Below, piece after piece: positions 33,387-41,238 of a DNA stretch of 64,000 bases. Below the pieces are notes generated by a model. It searched no databases. It was not told the origin of the DNA and saw only the letters and a program-made list of their open reading frames with translations. Position 1 is the stretch's first letter, and every line of letters begins with the position of its first letter. Where the stretch lies: positions 1-64,000 of the forward strand of contig NZ_BOML01000026.1 of NCBI RefSeq assembly GCF_016862175.1, read 5' to 3'. Position numbers and translations under genes: made by a program. The DNA comes from Paractinoplanes durhamensis (GTDB lineage: Bacteria; Actinomycetota; Actinomycetes; Mycobacteriales; Micromonosporaceae).

Positions 33387-34648
33387 ACCGCCCGCCAGGA
33401 GACGGTCTGCGGCATGCTCACGCCGGTGACGCCGAACTCCCACTGGTCGGTGAACGTCTGGTAGGTCTGCCAGCCGTCGACACCGTCGGCCGAATACTGC
33501 AGCTGGACGTCGAAGTGCGCGGGGGCCTGGCGGTTCGTGAAGCCGAACCGTCCGTGCACCGCGATCAGCCCCTCGCTGTCACGGGCGGCCGTGAAATCGG
33601 AGAAGGCCGACGGCTGGTCGACGATGACCAGCTTGGACGCTCCGAACCCGGCCTGCACATATGGGTCGACGCCGCCGTCCGCGGTGTACTCGAAGTGCGA
33701 CACGCCGATGTAGGTGCCGGCGGACGGCGCGTAGGTGTAGGTGAAGCGGCCGTCCCCGCCGGTCACGACCGAGGCGATGTAGTCGCAATGGTCGACATCC
33801 GGCTGCGTGCACCGGAGGACGAACGCGGTGACGTTCGGCATCGGCACCCACCTGCCGCCGGCCCGCCACGTGATGCGGCCCGCGGCCGTCACGGTCTGGC
33901 CGTAGTCGATCCTCGTCCGGTCGACCGCGACCGTCACCCGCACCGGCCGGGGCTTGATGGTCACCGGATACGTGTCCGAGGTGGAGGAGATCAGCCCGAC
34001 GCTCGACGAGTTGAAGATCGCCTGCAGGAACTCGCTCTCGTACGCGATCGTGACCTCGGCCGTGAACGAGCCATCGGCCTCGGTGGTCGCCTCGCCGTAG
34101 TTCGCCAGGCCGTAGACGACCAGGTAGACGCCGCCGACCGGAATGATCTCGTGGGTGCCGGGATAGCGCCCGAGCAGCTTGCCCCGGACCGTCACCGACC
34201 GGTGTTCATAGGTGGTCGCCGTGCGGTCCAGGGTCACGCCGTCGAAGTACGACGCCACCGCGTAGTTCAGCGAACCGATGCCGTCCGTACGCACGTGGTG
34301 CCCGTCGGCGTCGGTCACCTCGACATCCACCACGTATTCGCCCACCGCGTCCAGCACGAGCGGGACGCCCGCCCAGACGCCGTCGGTCGCGGTCCCGGAC
34401 CGGAGCGTGAAGGCGCCGGTGCTGGCGACCTCCGCACGGGTGCTCGGGTCGAGGACGTGCGCGGTGATCGCGGTGATGTCGCTGCCGGACCGCGCGGACA
34501 CGACAAGCGTGTCGTAGGCGTTGTTGTCGTAGTCGCTGTGCGCCCCGGTGACGACCGGTGGATCAGCAGCCTGCGCGGCGGCCGGAGCCACGGCCGAGGC
34601 CATGATGCCGGCGCCCACCGCGGCGAGAATGACACAGATTCCCCGCAA
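33323..34648 (-). CDS. secreted beta-sandwich (Ig-like) protein of unknown function
   Basis: A 441-residue exported protein with an N-terminal signal (VILAAVGAGIMASAVAPAAAQA-like hydrophobic run, cleavage near residue 27). The mature part is beta-rich, with recurring Ig-like segments such as PRPVRVTVAVDRTRIDYGQTVTAAGRITWRAGG and a following strand pattern GDGRFTYTYAPSAGTYIGVSHFEYTADG. Two cysteines (CTQPDVDHCDY) probably form a disulfide. No enzyme motif is visible. The start is TTG at 34646-34648, supported by GGGAGGAA six bases upstream. Confidence 0.8.
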   Translation of the reverse strand: MRGICVILAAVGAGIMASAVAPAAAQAADPPVVTGAHSDYDNNAYDTLVVSARSGSDITAITAHVLDPSTRAEVASTGAFTLRSGTATDGVWAGVPLVLDAVGEYVVDVEVTDADGHHVRTDGIGSLNYAVASYFDGVTLDRTATTYEHRSVTVRGKLLGRYPGTHEIIPVGGVYLVVYGLANYGEATTEADGSFTAEVTIAYESEFLQAIFNSSSVGLISSTSDTYPVTIKPRPVRVTVAVDRTRIDYGQTVTAAGRITWRAGGRWVPMPNVTAFVLRCTQPDVDHCDYIASVVTGGDGRFTYTYAPSAGTYIGVSHFEYTADGGVDPYVQAGFGASKLVIVDQPSAFSDFTAARDSEGLIAVHGRFGFTNRQAPAHFDVQLQYSADGVDGWQTYQTFTDQWEFGVTGVSMPQTVSWRAVYPGELGWQRTVSEVISVPAL

Positions 34649-34732
34649 TGTATTCCTCCCCGTGAATGCCCTCGCGGGCCGCCCCGGAGCCTAGAGCAAC
34701 GACGATCACCGCGCGGACCGCGCAGAAGGATC

Positions 34733-35566
34733 GTGCGGTGTGGTGAACTGGGTGGCGTGCAGATACGTCCCGCGGAACTGGCGGCTATCCGGGCCGGCGA
34801 CATCGATGTGGCGTTCCGCCGGTGGGACCGGCCGCGACTCAAGATCGGCACCCGGATGCGTACCGCGGTCGGACTGGTCGAGGTCACGTCCGTGGACCCC
34901 GTGCCGGCGGAGTCGCTGACTGCCGCCGACGCCCGCCGGGCCGGCGCGGCATCGCTGGCCGCGCTCCGCCAGGGACTGGACCGCCTGCACCCCGAACGGC
35001 CGGTGTATCGGATCGGCCTGCGCTACGCCGGCGCCGACCCGCGGCAAGCGCTGCGGGAGGCGGTACCCGACACCGCCGAGATCGACGCGATCGTCGCGGG
35101 CCTCGACCGGCTCGACCGTGCCTCGCCGACCGGCCCGTGGACCCGCACGACACTCCTGCTGATCGACGAACTGCCGGCCACCCGGGCACCCGACCTCGCC
35201 CAACGGATGAGCCGAGACACACCCTCGTTCAAGCTGAACGTACGCAAGCTGAAGGAGCGCGGCCTGACCGAGTCACTCGACATCGGTTACCGGCTCTCCG
35301 CACGCGGCGCCGCCGTCCTGGACCACGAGGGCCATCCCCGGCCGGCCCAGGCCCGATCGGCCCCGGAGCCGGGCACGCCGCTGCCACACATCGGCGCTCC
35401 CGCAACCCGGGCGCTCACCGCACACGGCGTGGTCCGCCTCGAACAGGTGGCCGCCCTCAGCGAGACCGAGGTCAAGGCGCTGCACGGAGTCGGCCCCTAC
35501 GCCGTTGACCGGCTGCGAACGGCATTGACCGAGGCCGGCCTCACCTTCCGCGACGGCCCCGGGTGA
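34733..35566 (+). CDS. ASCH-domain protein with C-terminal helix-hairpin-helix
   Basis: About 277 residues in three parts. The N-terminal ASCH-like domain includes IRPAELAAIRAGDIDVAFRRW and IGTRMRTAVGLVEVTSVDPV and is a fold linked to RNA binding. The middle is a winged-helix-like region (TRTTLLLIDELPATRAPDLAQRM). The C-terminal HhH (ATRALTAHGVVRLEQVAALSETEVKALHGVGPYAVDRLRTAL) resembles RNA polymerase alpha CTD and nucleic-acid-binding HhH domains. GTG 34733 has AAGAAGGA-type spacing upstream; GTG 34757 is an alternative. A nucleic-acid-related role is inferred. Confidence 0.8.
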   Translation: MRCGELGGVQIRPAELAAIRAGDIDVAFRRWDRPRLKIGTRMRTAVGLVEVTSVDPVPAESLTAADARRAGAASLAALRQGLDRLHPERPVYRIGLRYAGADPRQALREAVPDTAEIDAIVAGLDRLDRASPTGPWTRTTLLLIDELPATRAPDLAQRMSRDTPSFKLNVRKLKERGLTESLDIGYRLSARGAAVLDHEGHPRPAQARSAPEPGTPLPHIGAPATRALTAHGVVRLEQVAALSETEVKALHGVGPYAVDRLRTALTEAGLTFRDGPG

Positions 35567-35607
35567 CAGGCGGGAATCCGGGCGCTGGTGGTGGGGTTGG
35601 TCGGGGC

Positions 35608-36651
35608 GTGGAGAAGAAGATCGGGTTTTTGTCGTTCGGGCACTGGCGTGACGCTGCCGGGTCGCAGACCCGCAGTGCTGGGGACTCGCTGCTGCAGACC
35701 ATTGAGTTGGCTGAAGCCGCTGAGGAACTTGGGGTTGATGGGGCCTATGTCCGGGTTCACCATTTTGAGCGGCAGCTTGCCTCGCCGTTTCCTTTGCTCT
35801 CTGCCATCGGGGCTCGCACCCGGCGCATCGAGATCGGGACCGGCGTTATCGATATGCGGTATGAGAATCCCTTCTACATGGCCGAGGAAGCTGCTGCTGC
35901 CGACCTCATCAGTGGTGGGCGGCTTCAGCTCGGGGTCAGCCGGGGATCTCCGGAGACTGTGCTCAACGGGGCCTACACCTTTGGCTACGTGCCGCCGGAG
36001 GGCAGCACCGCGGCCGACCTCGCTCGGGAGAAGACGGCCATCTTCCTGGAAGCGATCAGCGGCAAAGCCGTGGCCCGCACCGATCCGGCCCGCACCGGGA
36101 TCAGCGGTGGGCTTGCCATTCAACCTCAGGCGCCTGGGCTGCGGGACCGCATCTGGTGGGGTGCCGGCACCCGGCAGACCGCGCAATGGGCCGCCGAGCA
36201 GGGCATGAATCTGCAGAGCTCGACTCTTCTGTCCGAGGACACCGGCGTGCCTTTCGACCAGCTTCAGGCCGAGCAGATTGCGCTCTACCGGGCCGCCTGG
36301 GCTGACGCAGGGCACAGCCGCGAACCCCGGGTCTCCGTCTCCCGCAGCGTGCTGCCGATCACCGAGGAGATCGACCGGATCTACTTCGGCAGTCAGGAGC
36401 AGGAGGACCAGGTCGGTCTGCTTGAAGGGGTTCGGTCGCGCTTCGGGCGGACCTACGCCGGCGAGCCCGATCACATCGCTGCCGAACTTGCCAAGGACGA
36501 AGCCGTTCGGGTCGCTGACTCGGTGCTCTTCACCGTGCCCAACCAGCTTGGGGTTGCCTACAACGCTCGGATTCTGGAGACGATCGTCAAGCACATCGCG
36601 CCGGCCATCGGGTGGTCGGCCAAGTTCCGGAACCAGGATGGGTCGAGGTAA
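35608..36651 (+). CDS. LLM-class flavin-dependent oxidoreductase
   Basis: A 347-residue luciferase-like monooxygenase-fold protein. Visible: KIGFLSFGHW at the N-terminus, AEELGVDGAYVRVHHFERQLASPFPLLSAIGARTRRIEIGTGVIDMRYENPFYMAEEAAAADLISGGRLQLGVSRGSP, which is the FMN/F420-binding barrel core. Electron donor and substrate unknown. GTG 35608 (VEKKIGF) fits the family start; an upstream GTG at 35563 overlaps the previous stop as GTGA. Third positions here contain far more T and A (TTG, CTT, GTT, GAT, ATT) than neighbouring genes, which suggests a different origin. Confidence 0.9.
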   Translation: MEKKIGFLSFGHWRDAAGSQTRSAGDSLLQTIELAEAAEELGVDGAYVRVHHFERQLASPFPLLSAIGARTRRIEIGTGVIDMRYENPFYMAEEAAAADLISGGRLQLGVSRGSPETVLNGAYTFGYVPPEGSTAADLAREKTAIFLEAISGKAVARTDPARTGISGGLAIQPQAPGLRDRIWWGAGTRQTAQWAAEQGMNLQSSTLLSEDTGVPFDQLQAEQIALYRAAWADAGHSREPRVSVSRSVLPITEEIDRIYFGSQEQEDQVGLLEGVRSRFGRTYAGEPDHIAAELAKDEAVRVADSVLFTVPNQLGVAYNARILETIVKHIAPAIGWSAKFRNQDGSR

Positions 36652-36665
36652 CGACGCCTGTCGAT

Positions 36666-36677
36666 GAGAGCGCTCTC
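36666..36677. promoter_or_regulatory. AGCGCT-centred palindrome
   Basis: GAGAGCGCTCTC is a perfect 12-bp palindrome in the gap after the LLM gene. It has the AGCGCT core shared with sites at the cellulase, GH54 and DUF1996 promoters. It lies 33 bases upstream of a small frame with a good ribosome binding site. Confidence 0.45.
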
Positions 36678-36709
36678 GCCCGAATCCCCCATCCCTTCGG
36701 GAGAGTCTC

Positions 36710-36790
36710 ATGCAGCAACTCATCCCCCGGCGCCGGCTGGTGTCGGTGGCGCCGCGTCGTCGGTCGGGGTCAGCGCTGGTGAGGACCTGA
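36710..36790 (+). CDS. possible 26-residue Arg-rich peptide
   Basis: A short frame, ATG 36710 to TGA 36790, has GGGAGAG seven bases upstream, which is a strong ribosome binding site. The product is basic, beginning MQQLIPRRRLVSVAP, with seven arginines in 26 residues. It ends two bases before the convergent methyltransferase fusion gene. It could be an expressed small peptide or part of an untranslated region; no family is known to me. Confidence 0.3.
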   Translation: MQQLIPRRRLVSVAPRRRSGSALVRT

Positions 36791-36791
36791 A

Positions 36792-38267
36792 CTAGAGGGC
36801 TCGGCCGCGCCTCGCCACCGTGAGCAGGTGGGTGGTCGGCCAGTCGAGCGGCCGGCCGTCGGTGTCGGTCAGGGCGGCGACCGGGGCGATGCGGTTGTCG
36901 ATCACCCAGTCGTTGCGGGTCGGCTTCGAGGACGGGTCCAGCTCGAAGCCGGCCTCGGCCAGCAGTTCCCGCCAGTCGGCGAAGCTCAGGCCGCAGAACT
37001 GCTCCTGGGTCTCGGACAGCCAGTTGTCCAGGTAGTCCTTGCGGGTCAGGTAGTCCATCGCGGCGCCCAGCTCGATCCGCACCGTGTCGTCGCCGACCGG
37101 CTCGTAGTCGAACGGGAACGCGAAATCCACCGCGAACTGGTCGAGCCGGGCCCGGGTGGAGAGGCTTCCGACGTACGCCGGAACGTGGTCTTCGCTGTTG
37201 AGATCTCGCCGGGGTTTCGCCGGATTGGCGCCGTCAGCGGTGGAGAGCCGAAGCAACACCTGGCGGTGCGGGTCGTCGGGGCCGCAGACGTCGCTGTTGA
37301 TCCAGACGCCGCCGGGGGTGGTGTGGTCGTAGATCCGCCGGATGAACTGCCGGAGCGAGGCGCGCTGCTTGCCGTACGACCAGATCTCGTGGGTCAGCGC
37401 GAACGTCAGCGTGGTGTCGATCGAGCGGTCCGCGAAGATCGCGCCGCCGAGGACGTTGCGCTGGTAGAAGTACACGTTGGCGTTCTGGAAGACGCCCTGG
37501 GCCTTCTTGTGCACGCACTCCTGGTAGAGGTGGCGGGCCACCTCGACGCCGATCAGGTCGCTCTCGTGCAGGCCGGGCTCGCGGTCGGCCAGCTCCAGCA
37601 GGGAGCCGGCGCCGCAGCCGATGTCGACGATCCGGCCCGGCCGGACGTAGCCCGCGACGGCCTTCCACTTCCGGTCGGCGGCGTCGGCGAAGGCCTCCGC
37701 GTACGTCCGGTAGTCGCGGGTGGCGGTCAGGCCGCCCTCGTCGCCGACCAGGGGATCGTTGACCGCGGTGCGGACCGCCTCGACCAAGCGGTAGCGCTCG
37801 TAGACGTCGATGGTGGCCGGGTGGGCCAGGTCGCGCCAGGTCTCGTCGCCGGCCGCCAGGCGCAGCAGCACTTCCCACGGGCGCTCCTCGTCCTCCTCCA
37901 CGCCCTGGACCGGGTAGCCGAGCTTCTCGTAGAGGGCCGACACCGACGGCGTCGAGCAGGCGACCACCGTGTTGTCGGGGGTCAGGTCCAGGCCGGTCAC
38001 CACCGCCACGGTCTTCAGCGTCACCTCGGCGAAGGCGTTGGTCGGGGCGGTGTCGAAGATGGGTACGACGATCGAGTGGAGGCCGGTCAGGGCGCTCAGG
38101 CGCTCGATGGCGGCCTCGCGACGGTGGTACGGGATCGGGTTGCGCTTGGTGTTCTCGTGGTTGGCCGAGGTCACCGCCCAGATCACCGTCGCGTCCAGCG
38201 TCCGCAGGTAGTCGGCCTGGAAGCGGGTCAGCAGGTGATGGCGGCCAGGGAACAGCACGTAGCGCAT
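36792..38267 (-). CDS. fusion of nucleotidyltransferase-like domain and SAM methyltransferase
   Basis: A 491-residue cytoplasmic protein. Residues 1-125 resemble the HIGH-type nucleotidyltransferase fold of NMNAT/PPAT enzymes: FPGRHHLLTRFQADYL sits where GxFxPxHxGH is expected, followed by ATVIWAVTSANHEN and NPIPYHRREAAIERL. Residues about 185-350 form a Rossmann methyltransferase with motif I VDIGCGAGS (214-222) and acidic motif ESDLIGVEVA. A C-terminal 140-residue region ends the protein. I do not know a described enzyme with this layout. ATG 38267; divergent from a DUF1684 gene with an inverted repeat in the gap. Confidence 0.8.
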   Translation of the reverse strand: MRYVLFPGRHHLLTRFQADYLRTLDATVIWAVTSANHENTKRNPIPYHRREAAIERLSALTGLHSIVVPIFDTAPTNAFAEVTLKTVAVVTGLDLTPDNTVVACSTPSVSALYEKLGYPVQGVEEDEERPWEVLLRLAAGDETWRDLAHPATIDVYERYRLVEAVRTAVNDPLVGDEGGLTATRDYRTYAEAFADAADRKWKAVAGYVRPGRIVDIGCGAGSLLELADREPGLHESDLIGVEVARHLYQECVHKKAQGVFQNANVYFYQRNVLGGAIFADRSIDTTLTFALTHEIWSYGKQRASLRQFIRRIYDHTTPGGVWINSDVCGPDDPHRQVLLRLSTADGANPAKPRRDLNSEDHVPAYVGSLSTRARLDQFAVDFAFPFDYEPVGDDTVRIELGAAMDYLTRKDYLDNWLSETQEQFCGLSFADWRELLAEAGFELDPSSKPTRNDWVIDNRIAPVAALTDTDGRPLDWPTTHLLTVARRGRAL

Positions 38268-38289
38268 TCGCGAGATCCTAACCCCGGGA

Positions 38290-38316
38290 CTATTCCTATC
38301 GTACGAGTAGGGATAG
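38290..38316. promoter_or_regulatory. inverted repeat between the fusion gene and the DUF1684 gene
   Basis: CTATTCCTA (38290-38298) and TAGGGATAG (38308-38316) are nine-base arms with one mismatch; the centre contains TCGTACGA, itself a palindrome. The site ends ten bases before the DUF1684 start codon and is 22 bases upstream of the fusion gene. A repressor acting on both is likely, but no regulator is encoded next to it. Confidence 0.6.
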
Positions 38317-38326
38317 GCTGGACGGC

Positions 38327-39124
38327 ATGGCGACAGATGAGTGGGCGCAGTGGCACACCGCGCACGAGCAGCAGCTGGCCTCCCCGCACGGGTTCCTGGC
38401 CATCACCAGCCTGAACTTCCTCAACGAGACGCCGCAGCGCTTCCCCGACGCGCCCGGTTCGTGGTCGACCGGGGCCGGCGGAGTGATCGTCGAGCTGGCC
38501 GACGATGAATCGCTGATCGTCGACGGTGCGAAGGTCGGCGGCCGCGTCGAGCTCGGGGTCATCGCCGAGCGCGGCGGCATCAACGTCGAGGCCGGCGACG
38601 CCGTCATCGAGGTGGCCAAGCGCGGCGGCTTCGACATCATCCGGCCGCGGCACCCGTCGAACGCGCTGCGGTCCGAGTTCCACGGCACCCCGGCCTACGA
38701 GCCGACCGACAAGTGGGTGCTGACCGGTCAGTTCGTGCCGTTCGCCGAGCCGCGGGACATCACCGTGGGGGCCGCGGTCGAAGGGCTCGAGCACATCTAC
38801 GAGTCGCCCGGCCAGGTGGAATTCGAGGCGCTCGGCACTCCCCTGGCGCTGACCGTCTTCAACGGGCGTACGCCGGGGTCGCTCTTCGCGCTCTTCACCG
38901 ACGAGACGTCGGGCGTCACCACCTACGCGGCCAACCGGAGCCTGGCCATCGACGTGCCCGATCCGGACGGGACCGTGGTGCTCGACTTCACCCGGGCCAC
39001 CAATTTGCCGTGCGCCTACACGGATTTTGCGACCTGCCCGCTTCCGCCCGCCGAGAATAGACTGCCGGTGGCGGTGGAAGCCGGCGAGAAGATCCCGTAC
39101 GAGCGGGCCGGAAGTTTGTCCTAG
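38327..39124 (+). CDS. DUF1684 domain protein
   Basis: A 265-residue protein whose end carries the hallmark of DUF1684: LDFTRATNLPCAYTDFATCPLPPAENRLPVAVEAGEK. The N-terminus (WAQWHTAHEQQLASPHGFLAITSLNFL) also fits the family. Function is not established. It is a cytoplasmic beta-rich protein by appearance. Divergent from the nucleotidyltransferase-methyltransferase fusion, with which it may share control. Confidence 0.92.
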   Translation: MATDEWAQWHTAHEQQLASPHGFLAITSLNFLNETPQRFPDAPGSWSTGAGGVIVELADDESLIVDGAKVGGRVELGVIAERGGINVEAGDAVIEVAKRGGFDIIRPRHPSNALRSEFHGTPAYEPTDKWVLTGQFVPFAEPRDITVGAAVEGLEHIYESPGQVEFEALGTPLALTVFNGRTPGSLFALFTDETSGVTTYAANRSLAIDVPDPDGTVVLDFTRATNLPCAYTDFATCPLPPAENRLPVAVEAGEKIPYERAGSLS

Positions 39125-39138
39125 GGCAACTATTGCCC
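39124..39138. promoter_or_regulatory. short inverted repeat before the PP2C gene
   Basis: GGGCAA-CTA-TTGCCC is a perfect six-base stem overlapping the DUF1684 stop region. It lies 39 bases upstream of the phosphatase gene. Its arms recur, in opposite order, at 45374-45389. It could be a weak terminator or an operator. Confidence 0.35.
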
Positions 39139-39176
39139 CATAATGATCCGCCGACCGGTACGGAAGGCGGTGCGGA

Positions 39177-40796
39177 ATGCCAGAACTCGCTCTTACCTGG
39201 GCAACGGCCCTGCACCGCCTGTGGCAGGGCGTCATCGCGATCGACGACCGGGAGGACCTGGGCGACCTGGTGCTCCCCCCGCTGATGGCCCTGCCCGGGG
39301 TCGGTGCGGTCTGGGGCCTGCGGCACCGCGCCGGCGGCGAGTTCCTGGCGCACCGCTGGGCGGGCCTGCCGTTGGAGAGTGACGACCGGATTCTCGCCGA
39401 GCGGTTCGCGGTCAGCGGCGAGGAGGCGACGGCCGCGTTCGGCACCCTGGCCGCGCACGGCCTGACCCGGGTGCTGGCCGCCCGGTTCGACGTCGCCGGC
39501 GAGGCGTCCGGCACCATCCTGGTCGCGGTGGACGACCGCGCCGACGCCCGGTTCGTCGCCACCTGCCTGGCCCAGGTCGTCGAGGTGACCCGGGAGGCGG
39601 TCCGCCGGATCGCCGCGCACCGGGCCGAGCAACAGCAGCAGACCCGCGACGCGCTGCTCGCCGAGGCGTCGCTGCAGATGGACGCGGTGCTCGACGCCAC
39701 CCAGACGATGCACCGGGTGGCCCGGATGACCGTGCCGGCCATCGCCGAGGGCTGCCTGGTCTTCCTGTCCGAGAACGGCCGGCCGGTGCTGCACAGCGGC
39801 GTGCACGTGGACATGCGGCGGCTGTCCGCGATGCTCGACGACCCGGCGCAGACCGGCCGCCTCGCCGAGTTCGCGGCCACCGCCGTCCGGGACGGCGCGT
39901 CCCGGAACGCCGGGGCCGACGCCCAGGTGCTGCGCGCCCGCGGCCGGGTCATCGGGGTGCTGGTCTTCCTGTTCGACCGGGACGCCGACCGGATCCCGCC
40001 GGCCGCGTTCCTGCGCGACGTCGCCTCCCGGGCCGCGCTCGCGATCGACAACAGCACCCTCTACGAGCAGCGGCGCCGCGAGGTGGCGGCGATGCAGCAG
40101 CATCTGCTGCCGAACCGCCTGCCGGTCGTGGCCGGCCTGTCGGTCGCGGCGTCGTACACCGTCGGCGACGAGGTCCTCGAGGTCGGCGGCGACTTCTACG
40201 ACGTGGTGGAACGCGGCGACGGCGCGGTGGCGGCGCTGATCGGCGACGTGTGCGGCCGCGGCGTCGAGGCGGCCGCGCTGACCGGCCTGGCCCGGCACAC
40301 CCTGGCCGCGCTGCTCGCCGAGGGCATCTCCCCGGTGCGGGCGATGAGCAGCCTCAACGCCCGGCTGCACCGGCACGGGTCCTGGCGGTTCATCACCGCG
40401 GGCGTGGCCCTGCTGCGCCCGGCCGGCGACGGCTTCCGGGCCGACTGGACCTCGGCCGGGCACCCGGCGCCGGTCGTGCTGCGCCGCCGGCCGCCGAACG
40501 GGCCGGGCCGCGGCGGCGGGGTGCCGCTGGGCATCCTGCCGCGGGCGAAACTGGGCCGGTCCCGGTTGTCCCTCGGCCCCGGCGATACGCTGGTGCTGTT
40601 CACCGACGGGCTCACCGAGTGCCGGGACGCGGACGGCCGGATGTTCGAGGAGAGCGCCTTCGCCGCGACGCTCGACCGGCTGCGCGGGGCGCCCGCCGAC
40701 CTTCTGGTGAAGGAGTTGGGCCAGGCGGCGGCCGCGTTCGGCGGCGGGCAGGCCGACGACGCCGCGATCGTGGCACTCCAGGTGGGGGAAAACTGA
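39177..40796 (+). CDS. GAF/PP2C (SpoIIE-type) serine phosphatase
   Basis: A 539-residue cytoplasmic signalling protein. A GAF-like sensor region occupies about 150-300 (VARMTVPAIAEGCLVFLSENGRP to NSTLYEQRRREVAAM), followed by a PP2C phosphatase of the SpoIIE/RsbU class from about 310. Metal-binding motifs are VGGDFYDV (336-343), GDVCGRG (356-362) and TDGLTE (476-481), with a final DDAAIV. Such phosphatases dephosphorylate anti-sigma-factor antagonists. The receiver gene follows immediately, so the two are probably one operon. Confidence 0.92.
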   Translation: MPELALTWATALHRLWQGVIAIDDREDLGDLVLPPLMALPGVGAVWGLRHRAGGEFLAHRWAGLPLESDDRILAERFAVSGEEATAAFGTLAAHGLTRVLAARFDVAGEASGTILVAVDDRADARFVATCLAQVVEVTREAVRRIAAHRAEQQQQTRDALLAEASLQMDAVLDATQTMHRVARMTVPAIAEGCLVFLSENGRPVLHSGVHVDMRRLSAMLDDPAQTGRLAEFAATAVRDGASRNAGADAQVLRARGRVIGVLVFLFDRDADRIPPAAFLRDVASRAALAIDNSTLYEQRRREVAAMQQHLLPNRLPVVAGLSVAASYTVGDEVLEVGGDFYDVVERGDGAVAALIGDVCGRGVEAAALTGLARHTLAALLAEGISPVRAMSSLNARLHRHGSWRFITAGVALLRPAGDGFRADWTSAGHPAPVVLRRRPPNGPGRGGGVPLGILPRAKLGRSRLSLGPGDTLVLFTDGLTECRDADGRMFEESAFAATLDRLRGAPADLLVKELGQAAAAFGGGQADDAAIVALQVGEN

Positions 40797-40797
40797 C

Positions 40798-41238
40798 TTG
40801 ATCTTCGTGACCGAGGACTCCGCCGAGGACATCGAGGCGATCGAGCGGGCGATCGGCCGGTCCCATCCGGGTCTGCGGGCCGAGTTCTTCTCGTCCGGCG
40901 CCGAGATGCTGGCCCGGCTGGCCACCACCCGGCCGCGCCTGCTGCTGCTCGACCTCAACATGCCCGGCGAGAGCGGCCTGGACGTCATCCGGCGGGTCCG
41001 CGCCGACGACACCCTGGCCGACCTGACCATCATCGTCTTCACCTCGTCCGAGGAGCCGGCCGAGGCGGACGCCTGCTACGCCGCCGGCGCGGACAGCTAC
41101 ATCTACAAGCCGCTCAACTTCGCCCTGTTCCAGAGCGTGCTGAGCCGCACCCTGGACTATTGGCTCAACCGGCCGGCCGCCGGGAACGACGCCCGGATCG
41201 TGGTGCCGCCGTCCGGGGAGTCCTCCGCCCAGACCTGA
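40798..41238 (+). CDS. CheY-like single-domain response regulator
   Basis: A 146-residue receiver without an output domain. Active-site residues are all present: Glu6/Asp7, phospho-acceptor Asp52 in LLLLDLNMPGESG, Thr82 in IIVFTSSEE and Lys104 in YIYKPLNF. The layout resembles Rcp1-type receivers that pair with phytochromes. TTG 40798 is the start, one base after the phosphatase stop, with GGTGGGGGAA upstream. Its 3' end overlaps the convergent phytochrome kinase gene by 82 bases. Confidence 0.93.
   Translation: MIFVTEDSAEDIEAIERAIGRSHPGLRAEFFSSGAEMLARLATTRPRLLLLDLNMPGESGLDVIRRVRADDTLADLTIIVFTSSEEPAEADACYAAGADSYIYKPLNFALFQSVLSRTLDYWLNRPAAGNDARIVVPPSGESSAQT

Noticed and set aside
34200..35570. 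Long plus-strand frame beginning at 33203
   Set aside because: The part before 34733 is antisense to the secreted protein gene; only the ASCH-type part is protein-like.
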